Positions 28,998 through 38,396 of a stretch of 64,000 nt of DNA are shown here, piece after piece. The translations under genes were made by a program, and so were the position numbers. Within the stretch, counting starts at the first letter, position 1; each line of letters opens with the position of its first letter. The DNA is from Methanobacterium bryantii (GTDB taxonomy: Archaea > Methanobacteriota > Methanobacteria > Methanobacteriales > Methanobacteriaceae), in NCBI RefSeq assembly GCF_002287175.1, contig NZ_LMVM01000039.1, positions 124,001 through 188,000 of the forward strand, read 5' to 3'. The notes below the pieces were generated by a model that worked only from the letters and a program-made list of their open reading frames with translations, made no database searches and had not been told where the DNA came from.

Positions 28998-30215
28998 ATG
29001 TACTCATCAAACTTAATTCCCGTAGAAAATGCACTGAAACTAATTGAAAGTGTAAAAATAACACTTAAAAAAGAAGATATACCTCTTGAAGAAGCAAATA
29101 CAAGAGTTTTAGCTGAAAACATTGAAGTATTAATTGATGTTCCCCCATTTGACAGATCTGCAATGGACGGGTATGCTTTAATAGCAGAAGATACAGTAAT
29201 GGCATCCAAATCTAATCCAATATATCTTGAAGTTATAGATGAAATTGGTGCTGGAAGCGTATCTAATCACACTTTAAGTCAAGGACATGCAATTAGAATA
29301 GCAACAGGAGCGCCTATGCCCCCAGGTTCAAACGCAGTTGTAATGGAAGAAGATATTGAACACCTGGATAACAAGATTAAAATAACTAAAAAAGTTGCTT
29401 TTAATAGAGATGTAGCGCTTAAAGGCGAAGATTTAAAAAAAGGAGAAATTATTTTAAAAGAGGGCCAAATTCTAGATCCTAATCACCTTTCTGTGATAGC
29501 CTCATCAGGTTACAGCAGGGTCAAAGTATTCAAAAAACCTGAAGTGGGAGTTATTATAACTGGAAATGAGCTTGTAGATCCAACCACAAATCTTGAGCCT
29601 GGGAAAATAGTGAATTCAAATAGATTTGCTTTGAAAGGACTGGTTGAAGATTCTCTTGCAGTACCCCACATTAAACACTGCAGAGATGATTTGGATACCA
29701 TGGCAAATGAACTCCACGAATATGCCCAAAAATATGATGTAGTAATCACAACTGGAGGGACCGCAATCAGCAAGGGAGATGTTGTGGTAAGCGCAACTTC
29801 TAAACTTGGAGAAGTTCTGGTTCACGGGGTTGCCATCAAACCAGGGAAACCTGTTGGATTTGGTGTTGTAAATAATAAGCCTGTTTTCATGCTTTCAGGT
29901 TATCCAGTAGCTGCTGCAGTCCAGTTTGACATTTTTACAAGAAATTACATCCTAAAAATGCAGAATATATACAAAAAGTTCGATTTAATAGAATGCACTG
30001 CAGGTGATGATATAAGATCATCTAAAGGCAAGTGCAATATAATAAGGGCAAAACTTGAAGAGGACCGGGTTTACCCAATAAAAACAAAAGCAGGCATAAA
30101 TAAATCAGCAGTGCTTTCAAACTGTTATATCTTCATTGATGAAGATACTAAAGATATAAAAAAAGGTGAAAAATGCAATATACTTAAATACAGCTCTTTA
30201 AAAGTTTTTGAGTGA
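28998..30215 (+). CDS. moeA: Molybdopterin molybdenumtransferase MoeA
   Basis: The 405-residue protein has the MoeA features DVPPFDRSAMDGYAL (about 45-60), IRIATGAPMPPGSNAVVMEED, VGVIITGNELV, the MPT-binding TTGGTAISKGD, and KPGKPVGFG. It inserts molybdate or tungstate into molybdopterin, the step after uptake by WtpABC/ModABC. ATG 28998 lies six bases after GGTG. No extra binding domain is fused at the C terminus. It is read away from the fwd operon. Confidence 0.92.
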   Translation: MYSSNLIPVENALKLIESVKITLKKEDIPLEEANTRVLAENIEVLIDVPPFDRSAMDGYALIAEDTVMASKSNPIYLEVIDEIGAGSVSNHTLSQGHAIRIATGAPMPPGSNAVVMEEDIEHLDNKIKITKKVAFNRDVALKGEDLKKGEIILKEGQILDPNHLSVIASSGYSRVKVFKKPEVGVIITGNELVDPTTNLEPGKIVNSNRFALKGLVEDSLAVPHIKHCRDDLDTMANELHEYAQKYDVVITTGGTAISKGDVVVSATSKLGEVLVHGVAIKPGKPVGFGVVNNKPVFMLSGYPVAAAVQFDIFTRNYILKMQNIYKKFDLIECTAGDDIRSSKGKCNIIRAKLEEDRVYPIKTKAGINKSAVLSNCYIFIDEDTKDIKKGEKCNILKYSSLKVFE

Positions 30216-30235
30216 ATTTAAGTTATATTTTTACT

Positions 30236-30721
30236 TTATTCCTGATTTTTTGTAATCTGATCAAGAAGTTCATGAGCTTCCCCAAAATTCTCATCCTTTA
30301 CAAGCAGGCCCCTAAGTATTTCAACCGCTTCATCATATTTTTTGAGATAATAAAAGCCGTTAGCCTGCAGGTATGAAGCATATTTATAGAAATCGTCGTC
30401 GTCTTTAGAGTAGGTGTAAAGGAAATTTTCAAGTGCAGTTACAGATTCATCATATTTTTTTAACATAAACAGAGTGTATCCTTTGTTATACCAAACCATC
30501 CTATCAAGTGGATTTATACGAATAACCTGTTCAAAACAGTCCAGTGCTTGTTCATATTTCTTAAGTTCTAGAAGGGCTATTCCTTTATTGTTCCATGCAG
30601 GAAAGAAATCTTCATCCAGATTAATTGCCTTATCAAAAAATTCGACTGCTCTTTGAACTTCACCCTGCCCTAAAAAGGACATCGCCTGTTTATGAAACAC
30701 TTCAGCTTCTTTTTTACCCAT
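30236..30721 (-). CDS. TPR-repeat protein
   Basis: The 161-residue protein has three to four tetratricopeptide repeats (FDKAINLDEDFFPAWNNKGIALLELKKYEQAL, then FEQVIRINP-YNKGYTLFMLKKYDESV). TPRs bind other proteins; the partner is unknown. It is downstream of the large formate dehydrogenase subunit on the same strand, with 90 bases between, and runs tail to tail with moeA. ATG 30721 follows GGGTTGAT. Confidence 0.75.
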   Translation of the reverse strand: MGKKEAEVFHKQAMSFLGQGEVQRAVEFFDKAINLDEDFFPAWNNKGIALLELKKYEQALDCFEQVIRINPLDRMVWYNKGYTLFMLKKYDESVTALENFLYTYSKDDDDFYKYASYLQANGFYYLKKYDEAVEILRGLLVKDENFGEAHELLDQITKNQE

Positions 30722-30811
30722 TAAAATCAACCCCAAAAACTCTCTTATTATTCTATTATGATTACTTATTTCAACATCATATAAAAATGAAAAATTTAAA
30801 TTATGATAAAC

Positions 30812-33490
30812 TTACTCTTTTTCAACCTTCACCGCACAAACCTTAAATTCCGGCGTATTGGATATAGGGTCCATTGCAGGGCTTGTAAGAACATTTGTAG
30901 GCGTTTCGCCGAAGTGGAACGTCATGAAGACTACTCCTTTTGGAGACATATCAGTTACTTCTACCCTTGTTTTAACTTCACCCCTCCTTGAGGTCACCTT
31001 GACTATATCCCCATTCTCAAGTCCAAGTTCTTCCGCGTCTTCAGGGTTTATTTCTACTGGATCATCACCGTACAATTCAACAAGACCATCGGCGGCTCCA
31101 GTCATGGTAGTAGTATGATAATGGTAAATACTACGCCCTGTTGTAAGGAGTAATGGATATTCTTCATCAGGCAGCTCAGCCGGAGGTCTGTAGTGTAAAG
31201 GTATAAACTTCCCTTTGCCGCTTTCAGTTGCAAATTTTTCTACATGCAAAATTGGAGTTCCCTGGTCTTTTTCATCAATACACGGCCATTGTATGCCCTC
31301 TTCTTCAATACGGCTGTAGGCAATTCCACCAAATATTGGAGCAACTGAAGCAAGTTCATCTACAATTGATGAAGCGTCTTTAAATTCAAATCCTTCTGCA
31401 CCCATCTTTTTAGCAATTTCACAGGTTATTTCCCAATCAGCTTTAGATTCACCTACTGGTTCTATTGCTTTTCGTACCCTCTGTATTCTTCGCTCTGCAT
31501 TGGTAAATGTACCATCCTTTTCAGCATAAGATGCTGCAGGCAGTACCACATCAGCCATGCGTGCCGTTTCAGTCATGAAAATATCCTGAACTATTAAAAA
31601 GTCAAGATTTTCAAGGGATCTGATGATGCTTGAAGAGTCAGGCTCGCTTAAAACCGGATTTTCACCCATAATATAAAGTGCTTTAACTGTTCCAAGACTT
31701 GATGCACCTATAACAAAAGGCATTTTTAATCCCACAGACTTATCTAATTCACAACCCCACATTTCTTCAAATTTCTTATAAACTTCAGGGTCATCAACTT
31801 TCTGGTATCCCGGATATGAATCAGGTAAACATCCCATATCACAGGATCCCTGAACATTATTTTGTCCCCTAATCGGGTTTACTCCAGTGGAAGGTTTTCC
31901 GATGTTTCCTGTAAGAAGTGCCAGGTTACTGAGTGCAAATACATTGTCAGTTCCATGAGAATGCTCTGTTATACCTAACGAGTACAAAATAGATGCGGGT
32001 TTTGTTGACGCGTATAATTTTGCCGCTTCCCTTATTTTTTCTTTGTCAACTCCAGTTATTTCCTCAACTGATTCAAGATCAAATTCTTCAAGTGATTTTT
32101 TAAATTCATCGAAGTTTTCTGTGCGCTCATCGACAAAGGAAGAATTATACAAGCCTTCATCAATTATCACCCTCATCATACCCATAAGAAGAGCAACGTC
32201 AGTTCCAGGATTATGTTTTAAGAACACATCAGCATATTTTGAAAGCTGTATTTCCCTTGGATCTGCAACAATGAGCTTTTTACCCTTTTTAGCTGCCTCA
32301 ATCATTCTCATACCTATAACTGGATATGACGCCGTTGCGTTGGTACCTATAATAAATAGACAATCCGCATCAGGTATTTCATCTATAGAATTACTCATTG
32401 CCCCGCTCCCCATACTTCGGGCAAGCCCTGCAACTGATGGTGCATGGCATGAACGTGCACAGTTATCCACATTATTTGTGCCCATTACAACACGTGTAAA
32501 TTTCTGGAGAGCATAATTATCTTCATTTGTGCATCTTGCAGATGAAATCGCTGCAAAAGTATCTCCCTTATACTTTTCAAGGTTTTGAGCTATAAAATCA
32601 AGTGCTTCGTCCCAGTTTACTTCTTCAAATTCCCCGTTCTTTTTTATTAAAGGCAATGTTAGCCTATCTGGATGATCGATGAATTTATATCCAAATCGAC
32701 CCTTAACACAGAGGTTACCTTTATTTACTTTATTATCTGGATCAGCCCTTACACCTGTAATTTCATTTCCCCGGACTCCAAGGTATATGTTACAACCAAC
32801 ACCACAGTAAGGACATGTGCTTTTAACTTCCCTTGAAGGTTTTGGGCTGTTTTTAGGAACCAGTGCACCCACAGGGCATCTTACAACACATTCACCACAG
32901 GATACACAGGCCGATTCCATTATAGGCCTATCTGCAAATGTTGTAATTTTTGTATTGCACCCTCTAAATCCAAAATCAACTGCATTTACACCCAGCATCT
33001 CGCTGCACGTTCTAACACATATTCCGCACAGTATACATTTCTTAAGATCCCTGTCAAAAAATGGATTGGATTCGTCCTTCTCAAGATCTATAGTCGAACA
33101 CCTTAAACTTCCCAGATCATCCCTTTGAATGCCAAGATAAGAAGCTATCTCCTGCAGTTTGCATTCATTATTTTTAGCGCATGTAAGGCAGTCCATCTCA
33201 TGGTTTGCAATTAAAAGTTCTGCAACAAGCCTCCTTACTTTATTTACTGCTTCACTTTCACTCTTTATATTCATTCCTTCCTGTGAAATTGTTTCACATG
33301 ATGTAACCAATCTTCCATCATCATTTTCAACTAAGCACAATCTACAGGCCCCATATGGTTTTAATTGATGGCTGTAACATAAATTTGGAATATAAATACC
33401 GTTTTCAAGTGCCGCCTCAAGTATGGTGGTTCCTTCTTCCGTTTCTATATTAAATCCATCTATTGTAAATGTGATTTTATTTTTCTTCAT
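30812..33490 (-). CDS. Formate dehydrogenase alpha subunit with NuoG-type N terminus
   Basis: The 892-residue protein begins with a [2Fe-2S] domain (LCYSHQLKPYGACRLC, later Cys), then a His/Cys cluster HEMDCLTCAKNNEC, two [4Fe-4S] motifs (CILCGICVRTC and CVSCGECVVRCP), the molybdopterin-oxidoreductase cluster CPYCGVGC, and VDNCARSCHAPSVAGL with the metal ligand Cys near residue 348. The domain order is that of NAD-dependent or electron-bifurcating formate dehydrogenases (FdsA/FdhF2/HylA-like), not of the F420-linked FdhA of most methanogens. Partners are the NuoF-like and NuoE-like genes at 34553-36931. ATG 33490 is chosen because TGATT precedes it. Confidence 0.88.
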   Translation of the reverse strand: MKKNKITFTIDGFNIETEEGTTILEAALENGIYIPNLCYSHQLKPYGACRLCLVENDDGRLVTSCETISQEGMNIKSESEAVNKVRRLVAELLIANHEMDCLTCAKNNECKLQEIASYLGIQRDDLGSLRCSTIDLEKDESNPFFDRDLKKCILCGICVRTCSEMLGVNAVDFGFRGCNTKITTFADRPIMESACVSCGECVVRCPVGALVPKNSPKPSREVKSTCPYCGVGCNIYLGVRGNEITGVRADPDNKVNKGNLCVKGRFGYKFIDHPDRLTLPLIKKNGEFEEVNWDEALDFIAQNLEKYKGDTFAAISSARCTNEDNYALQKFTRVVMGTNNVDNCARSCHAPSVAGLARSMGSGAMSNSIDEIPDADCLFIIGTNATASYPVIGMRMIEAAKKGKKLIVADPREIQLSKYADVFLKHNPGTDVALLMGMMRVIIDEGLYNSSFVDERTENFDEFKKSLEEFDLESVEEITGVDKEKIREAAKLYASTKPASILYSLGITEHSHGTDNVFALSNLALLTGNIGKPSTGVNPIRGQNNVQGSCDMGCLPDSYPGYQKVDDPEVYKKFEEMWGCELDKSVGLKMPFVIGASSLGTVKALYIMGENPVLSEPDSSSIIRSLENLDFLIVQDIFMTETARMADVVLPAASYAEKDGTFTNAERRIQRVRKAIEPVGESKADWEITCEIAKKMGAEGFEFKDASSIVDELASVAPIFGGIAYSRIEEEGIQWPCIDEKDQGTPILHVEKFATESGKGKFIPLHYRPPAELPDEEYPLLLTTGRSIYHYHTTTMTGAADGLVELYGDDPVEINPEDAEELGLENGDIVKVTSRRGEVKTRVEVTDMSPKGVVFMTFHFGETPTNVLTSPAMDPISNTPEFKVCAVKVEKE

Positions 33491-33768
33491 GTTAATCATT
33501 GAAATCTGTAAATTATCAAAATTAGATTCTAAAATGAGTATCTATCCATTGTATACATACTCTTTTATCTCCAAAATATGGAAAATATCCGATATATGTA
33601 AGTTATTTAGAAATTATATATCATCATATTTATTTATATTGAAATTCCCAAAAATAAGGTACAACATATATTAAGCAAAATTAGTTTATGATAAGTTATT
33701 ATAATTGAATACACTTTATTAATGATATATTACTCAAGGAGACATTGAATTATTCTATAGGTGTAATT

Positions 33769-34473
33769 ATGAAAGTTATAGCTGTTTCTGGAACAAAGAA
33801 TACTGGAAAAACAACACTCGTTACAAGAATCGTTGCTGAACTTACAAGCAGGGGCTTCAGCGTTGGAACCATTAAACACACCCACCACACTTTTGATCTT
33901 GAAGGTAAAGACACATGGAAACACAGGGAAGCCGGGGCTGAAATTGTAGTGGGCTCAGGTGATGAAACATTTTTAACTGTAAATAAAAACATGGACCTGG
34001 ACCAGCTTTTAAGCATGGTAAAATTCATTAAAAACCTTGATTTTGTAGTTTTAGAAAGTTTTAAACGTTGCAACTATGCTAAAATAGCCACATCGGATAT
34101 TGAAGATGAATTCATAATAACCCGCGTTAATGCTTTGGAAATGAATGAAGATGATGTAAAACCGATTGTAAATCTAATTGAAGAAAGAAGCTACGGCATT
34201 TTACAGAATTTAGATTGTAAGAAATGCGGCTTTGAAAACTGTACAGAATTTGCAAAAGCTGTTGTGAAAGGGGAAGTAAAACAGGGTACAGAATGTAAAA
34301 CTGAATCTGATGAAATTTTACTCAGAGTAGATGACCGTATTATCCCAATGAACTTCTTTGTGCAGGATTTCGTTAAAAATGCAGTTATTGGTATGATAAA
34401 ATCCCTTAAAACCGAAGAATTTGGAGTAGGTGAAGGCAAGAAGATTGAGTTGTTAATACGAGATAAAAATTAA
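33769..34473 (+). CDS. mobB: MobB-type protein with C-terminal iron-sulfur-like motif
   Basis: The 234-residue protein has a MobB P-loop domain (VSGTKNTGKTTL, residues 6-17; GTIKHTHHTFDLEGKDTWKHREAGA) and an added C-terminal part with CKKCGFENCTEF-(many)-EC, the pattern of a small [4Fe-4S] domain. MobB helps attach GMP to molybdopterin to make the guanine dinucleotide cofactor used by formate dehydrogenases. It lies between nuoF and the formate dehydrogenase alpha gene, on the opposite strand. ATG 33769 follows AGGTG. Confidence 0.83.
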   Translation: MKVIAVSGTKNTGKTTLVTRIVAELTSRGFSVGTIKHTHHTFDLEGKDTWKHREAGAEIVVGSGDETFLTVNKNMDLDQLLSMVKFIKNLDFVVLESFKRCNYAKIATSDIEDEFIITRVNALEMNEDDVKPIVNLIEERSYGILQNLDCKKCGFENCTEFAKAVVKGEVKQGTECKTESDEILLRVDDRIIPMNFFVQDFVKNAVIGMIKSLKTEEFGVGEGKKIELLIRDKN

Positions 34474-34552
34474 TTACTGATTTTTAATAATCTAAAAGTA
34501 AAAAATTTTAAATTTAAACTTAAAAAATAGCGTAAAAAGGATGTTTAAGCAG

Positions 34553-36436
34553 TTATTTACCTTCATCCATCTCTATTTTTGGTATGCATTCCATAGCGTC
34601 ATACTTTCCAGAACACAGCTCGATGCATGTACCGCATTTTATACATTTTTCCTGGTCGATTACATGTGGTTGTTTTTTCTCACCGCTGATTGCATCTACA
34701 GGACATGATTTAAAGCATAATCTACAGCCGTTGCATTCTTCAGTTAGTATACGGTAAGCTATGAATTCTTTACATGCAAGGGCCGGGCAGAAATCATCAT
34801 TGATGTGTGCATTGTATTCATTTTCAAAGTATTTCAGCGTTGTAAGCACTGGATTCGGTGTGTTTTGACCTAAACCGCACAGTGAACCCATTTTAATTCC
34901 TTCTGAAAGGTCTTTAAGCAGCTGTACATCTTCAGGTTTACCTTTTCCTTCAGTTATATCAGTCAGTACATCAAGCATCTGTTTTGCACCCAGTCTGCAT
35001 GGTACACACTTACCGCAGGACTCCCTCTGAGAAAATTCAAGGAAGTAACGGGAAACCTCAACCATACAGGTGCTCTCGTCCATTATAACAAGCCCACCAG
35101 AACCCATTATCGCACCGGCCATTGTCATGGAGTCATAGTCTATTGGAGTGTCTAGGAAGTTCTCAGGAAGACATCCCCCAGAAGGGCCTCCAATTTGCAC
35201 TGCTTTAAATTTTTTGCCGCCGGGGATACCTCCACCTATGTCGAAAATTACTTCTCTTAAGGTTGTTCCAAGAGGCACCTCAATTAAGCCAGGCCTTTCA
35301 ATTTCACCCACTAAAGAGAATGTTTTGGTCCCTTTACTTGAGTCTGTCCCAAATTCTGCGAATTTATCAGGGTTTTTCTGCATTATAAGCGCTACGCTTG
35401 CAAGGGTTTCCACATTGTTTATAACGGTTGGTTTACCAAATAAGCCAGAAGTTGTTGGGAATGGAGGACGTGTACGTGGAGTTCCCCTTTTTCCTTCAAC
35501 TGATGCGATTAGTGCAGTTTCTTCACCACATACAAATGCACCGGCACCCTCTTTTATTTCTATATCAAAATTAAATCCAGAGCCGCAGATATTCTCCCCT
35601 AAAAATCCATATTCTCGCATCTGTTTTATGGCGTGTTTTAAATGATCAAGTGCAAGAGGATATTCAGCCCTGCAGTATATATACGCCTTTTTCGCGCCGA
35701 TGACATATCCTGCTATGAGTATTCCTTCCAAAACTGAATGAGGATCACTTTCAAGAAGAGACCTGTTCATGAACGCCCCTGGATCTCCTTCATCAGCGTT
35801 GCATATTAAATACCTGGTTTCCCCGCCGGAATCACGGCAGAACTGCCATTTCATCCATGTAGGGAATCCTGCTCCGCCCCTTCCCCTAAGTCCTGATTCT
35901 TTTATTTTTTCTATAACTTCCTCTGGTGCCATTTCAATAGCATCCATAAATCCACTGTACCCATCATTTGCAATGTAGTGGTTGATATTCTTTGGATCTA
36001 TAATGCCGCAGTTACGTAAAATCCGCCTTACTTGCGGTTTTAACACTTCAGTATCAAAAAATAAAGGTATGCCCTCAATTTTTCCTTCTCCAATAGTTCC
36101 AAGGGCATATTCAGGCAAAGGATCGTCTTCTACAATATAAGATCTGATAATTTCTTTTGCTGTCTTCTTTGTTACATTTCCATAGAAAATTCCCGGCTTT
36201 CCCTGCTTAAAAATCGTTATTATTGGTTCTGCATAGCATAACCCAATACAGCCCACTTCAATGATCTCTGCATTTGCGTTATTTTTCTCCAATTCATCTT
36301 GAATTACAGATTTTACAAGAGCTGCACCTGCCGATCTTCCACATGTGGCAGAACCTATGAGTATTAACGGATTTTCGCTTTTATAAAGCGATTTATATTC
36401 CTTTTTTGCAGTTTTAACTATTTTATCGAAATTCAT
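34553..36436 (-). CDS. NuoF/HydB-like NAD(P)H- and FMN-binding subunit with ferredoxin tail
   Basis: The 627-residue protein has a thioredoxin-like [2Fe-2S] domain (1-100, ATCGRSAG and GCIGLCY), a FMN-binding loop GRGGAGFPTW (185-194), an NAD(H)-site region (AGAFVCGEETALI), a [4Fe-4S] motif CGKCVPC, and a C-terminal ferredoxin with CNGCRLCFKSCP and CIKCGTCIELC. This is the plan of HydB/NuoF subunits in bifurcating hydrogenases and formate dehydrogenases. It implies NAD(P)H as partner, uncommon in methanogens, which mainly use F420. It follows the NuoE-like gene by 33 bases. Confidence 0.87.
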   Translation of the reverse strand: MNFDKIVKTAKKEYKSLYKSENPLILIGSATCGRSAGAALVKSVIQDELEKNNANAEIIEVGCIGLCYAEPIITIFKQGKPGIFYGNVTKKTAKEIIRSYIVEDDPLPEYALGTIGEGKIEGIPLFFDTEVLKPQVRRILRNCGIIDPKNINHYIANDGYSGFMDAIEMAPEEVIEKIKESGLRGRGGAGFPTWMKWQFCRDSGGETRYLICNADEGDPGAFMNRSLLESDPHSVLEGILIAGYVIGAKKAYIYCRAEYPLALDHLKHAIKQMREYGFLGENICGSGFNFDIEIKEGAGAFVCGEETALIASVEGKRGTPRTRPPFPTTSGLFGKPTVINNVETLASVALIMQKNPDKFAEFGTDSSKGTKTFSLVGEIERPGLIEVPLGTTLREVIFDIGGGIPGGKKFKAVQIGGPSGGCLPENFLDTPIDYDSMTMAGAIMGSGGLVIMDESTCMVEVSRYFLEFSQRESCGKCVPCRLGAKQMLDVLTDITEGKGKPEDVQLLKDLSEGIKMGSLCGLGQNTPNPVLTTLKYFENEYNAHINDDFCPALACKEFIAYRILTEECNGCRLCFKSCPVDAISGEKKQPHVIDQEKCIKCGTCIELCSGKYDAMECIPKIEMDEGK

Positions 36437-36469
36437 TGATTTCCCTTTTTAAAGTTTTGATCTAATTAC

Positions 36470-36931
36470 TTACTTTTTCTTTATTTTTTTCCTTTTAAAA
36501 AGCCTTTTAATATTTTTTAAAGATATATGAGACTCAACTTCATCATTGACCATGGCACATGGCGCTAAAGCACAGCAACCCAGGCATCCCACAGATTCAA
36601 GAGAATACTCTAAATCAATGGTCACTTCTCCTTCTTTGATACCTAAATGTCTTTCAATTCCAGCCACTATTTGAGGTGCACCCTGTACGTGGCATGCAGT
36701 CCCTGTACAAACCATTATATGTTTTTTACCCACAGGAGTAAATCTAAACTGAGAATAAAACGTTGCAACTCCATATATTTCGCTTTCAGGCATCTTCAAA
36801 AAGTTTGAAAGCTCTATTATTATATCTTCAGGCAAGTATCCATAATTAGACTGGATATCCTGTAAAATAGGAATTAATTCTGATTTTTCGCCCCCATAAC
36901 TTGATAAAATTTCGTTTAATTTGTCTTCCAT
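36470..36931 (-). CDS. NuoE/HydC-like [2Fe-2S] subunit
   Basis: The 153-residue thioredoxin-like protein has the four cluster Cys in MVCTGTACHVQG and CLGCCALAPC, and the typical N-terminal ILQDIQSNYGYLPEDII. It is the small partner of the NuoF-like subunit. It is the first gene of the minus-strand set that, with nuoF-like and the formate dehydrogenase alpha gene, would make a three-subunit NAD(P)-linked formate dehydrogenase. Confidence 0.87.
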   Translation of the reverse strand: MEDKLNEILSSYGGEKSELIPILQDIQSNYGYLPEDIIIELSNFLKMPESEIYGVATFYSQFRFTPVGKKHIMVCTGTACHVQGAPQIVAGIERHLGIKEGEVTIDLEYSLESVGCLGCCALAPCAMVNDEVESHISLKNIKRLFKRKKIKKK

Positions 36932-37189
36932 TCTTTTCCACCGGTTTACTAATTATATCTTAAATGTACTGGTTAAATTTGACTTATCAGTTGGACTGAT
37001 TGAATCTTTTAAAAAGAGTAATGATATAAAAATATACATTTTTTCTATTTATAGTTATTTCACCCCAATCATTTGAAGTTTTTTGAAAAATTTTTAGGAA
37101 CTGTAAATTGAAACTATAATCAGTAATAAATATATCAAATTAAAATCATATTATAAACAGGTAAATAAAAAGAAACTGGGATGATAACC

Positions 37190-37510
37190 ATGGCAGATGA
37201 ACTTCCAGATCATTATGTAAGTATAAGAGAAAGATATAAAGAATTTGGGAATGCATTAAGCGATTTAGGTAGAATAACAGATCAATCCGGCCCTATAGAT
37301 CATAAACATTCACATTTAATTCAGCTTGCAGCATCAGCCGCCATAAGATCAGAAGGTGCCGTACACAGCCACGCAAGAAGAGCTCTTGAACTTGGAGCCT
37401 CTCCTGAAGAGTTATATCATGCGTTAATTATTGTCACAAGTACTATAGGATTCCCAAATGTAGCTGCAGCCATCTCATGGGTAGATGACGTTGTAACGGA
37501 TAAAAAATAA
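37190..37510 (+). CDS. Carboxymuconolactone decarboxylase/AhpD-like protein
   Basis: The 106-residue all-helical protein has a core HSHLIQLAASAAIRSEGAVHSHARRALELGAS, which matches the AhpD/CMD fold. The redox CxxC usual before the conserved His is absent (EGAVHSH), so thiol peroxidase-type chemistry is unlikely. ATG 37190 follows GGGATGAT. It lies between the NuoE-like gene (divergent) and fdhD (same strand). Its role is unknown. Confidence 0.75.
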   Translation: MADELPDHYVSIRERYKEFGNALSDLGRITDQSGPIDHKHSHLIQLAASAAIRSEGAVHSHARRALELGASPEELYHALIIVTSTIGFPNVAAAISWVDDVVTDKK

Positions 37511-37624
37511 ATAAGTAACTCTCTTTTTAAACATTAATTTATTAATTTTTTTATTTTTACGTCAGTTTTAATAATCAGTGAACTAATTAAATATAGACAG
37601 ACTTTTTGACTACGAGGTAATTCC

Positions 37625-38383
37625 ATGGCAGAAATGTTTAAAAAAGTAAATGCTACACGTGTTGATAACAGAATCTCTCAGGTAGAGGAAAAAATTGTTA
37701 ATGACGAGCAAATCAAAATTATCATAAATGAGACAGTCACTAGAAGTTTCTCCATAAGCCCTAACTCTTTAAAAGAGTTTGCAGTAGGATACTTACTTGG
37801 AGAAGGATTAGCTGTATCTGTAGACAATATAACCAAAATAAAAGTGGAAGATTATACCATCAACGTAACTGTTGACCTCGCTGATTTTGATATCCGAAAA
37901 GAATTGATCGTTGGCTCTGACTGCTTTGGAGGGTGGAGAACCAAAATTGATTATATAAATGAAGTAGATTCAGATTATACCATTTCTAAAGAAGACATAT
38001 TTGAAGGATTTAAAAAATTAAAAGAAGAAGCCCATGTATGGCAGGAAACCGGCGGTACTCACATAGCAGGTCTTGTAAATAAAGATACTGATGAATTTAT
38101 AGGTATAGAAGATGTAAGCCGCCACGTTGCAGTGGATAAAGTTATAGGTGCAAGTGCACTTAAAAAAATAGATTTTTCAAGGAGTTTCCTCGTATACAGT
38201 GGGCGAATGCCTGCAGACATGTTAATAAAGGTTTCAAGGACCGGAATTCCGATTTTAACTTCTAATGCAGCTCCTACTTCTTCGGGTTATTCCGTTGCCC
38301 AAAAAGCAGGGATAACATTAGCAGGATTTGTCAGGGGAGAGCGGTTTAACATATATACACATCCCTACAGGATTTTAATATAA
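37625..38383 (+). CDS. fdhD: Formate dehydrogenase accessory sulfurtransferase FdhD
   Basis: The 252-residue protein has the FdhD signatures INETVTRSFSISPNSLKEFAVGYLLGEG, QETGGTHIAGLV and EDVSRHVAVDKVIG. FdhD passes sulfur from IscS-type proteins to the Mo/W cofactor of formate dehydrogenases. The loop that usually holds CxxC reads SDCFGGW, with only Cys100. The companion is the formate dehydrogenase encoded nearby on the other strand; fwdB may also need it. ATG follows GAGGTAATTCC. Confidence 0.88.
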   Translation: MAEMFKKVNATRVDNRISQVEEKIVNDEQIKIIINETVTRSFSISPNSLKEFAVGYLLGEGLAVSVDNITKIKVEDYTINVTVDLADFDIRKELIVGSDCFGGWRTKIDYINEVDSDYTISKEDIFEGFKKLKEEAHVWQETGGTHIAGLVNKDTDEFIGIEDVSRHVAVDKVIGASALKKIDFSRSFLVYSGRMPADMLIKVSRTGIPILTSNAAPTSSGYSVAQKAGITLAGFVRGERFNIYTHPYRILI

Positions 38384-38396
38384 AAATAGTATAACA

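Noticed and set aside
30812..33128. Long frames on the plus strand opposite the formate dehydrogenase alpha subunit
   Set aside because: The minus-strand protein has all family motifs in order; the opposite frames show none.
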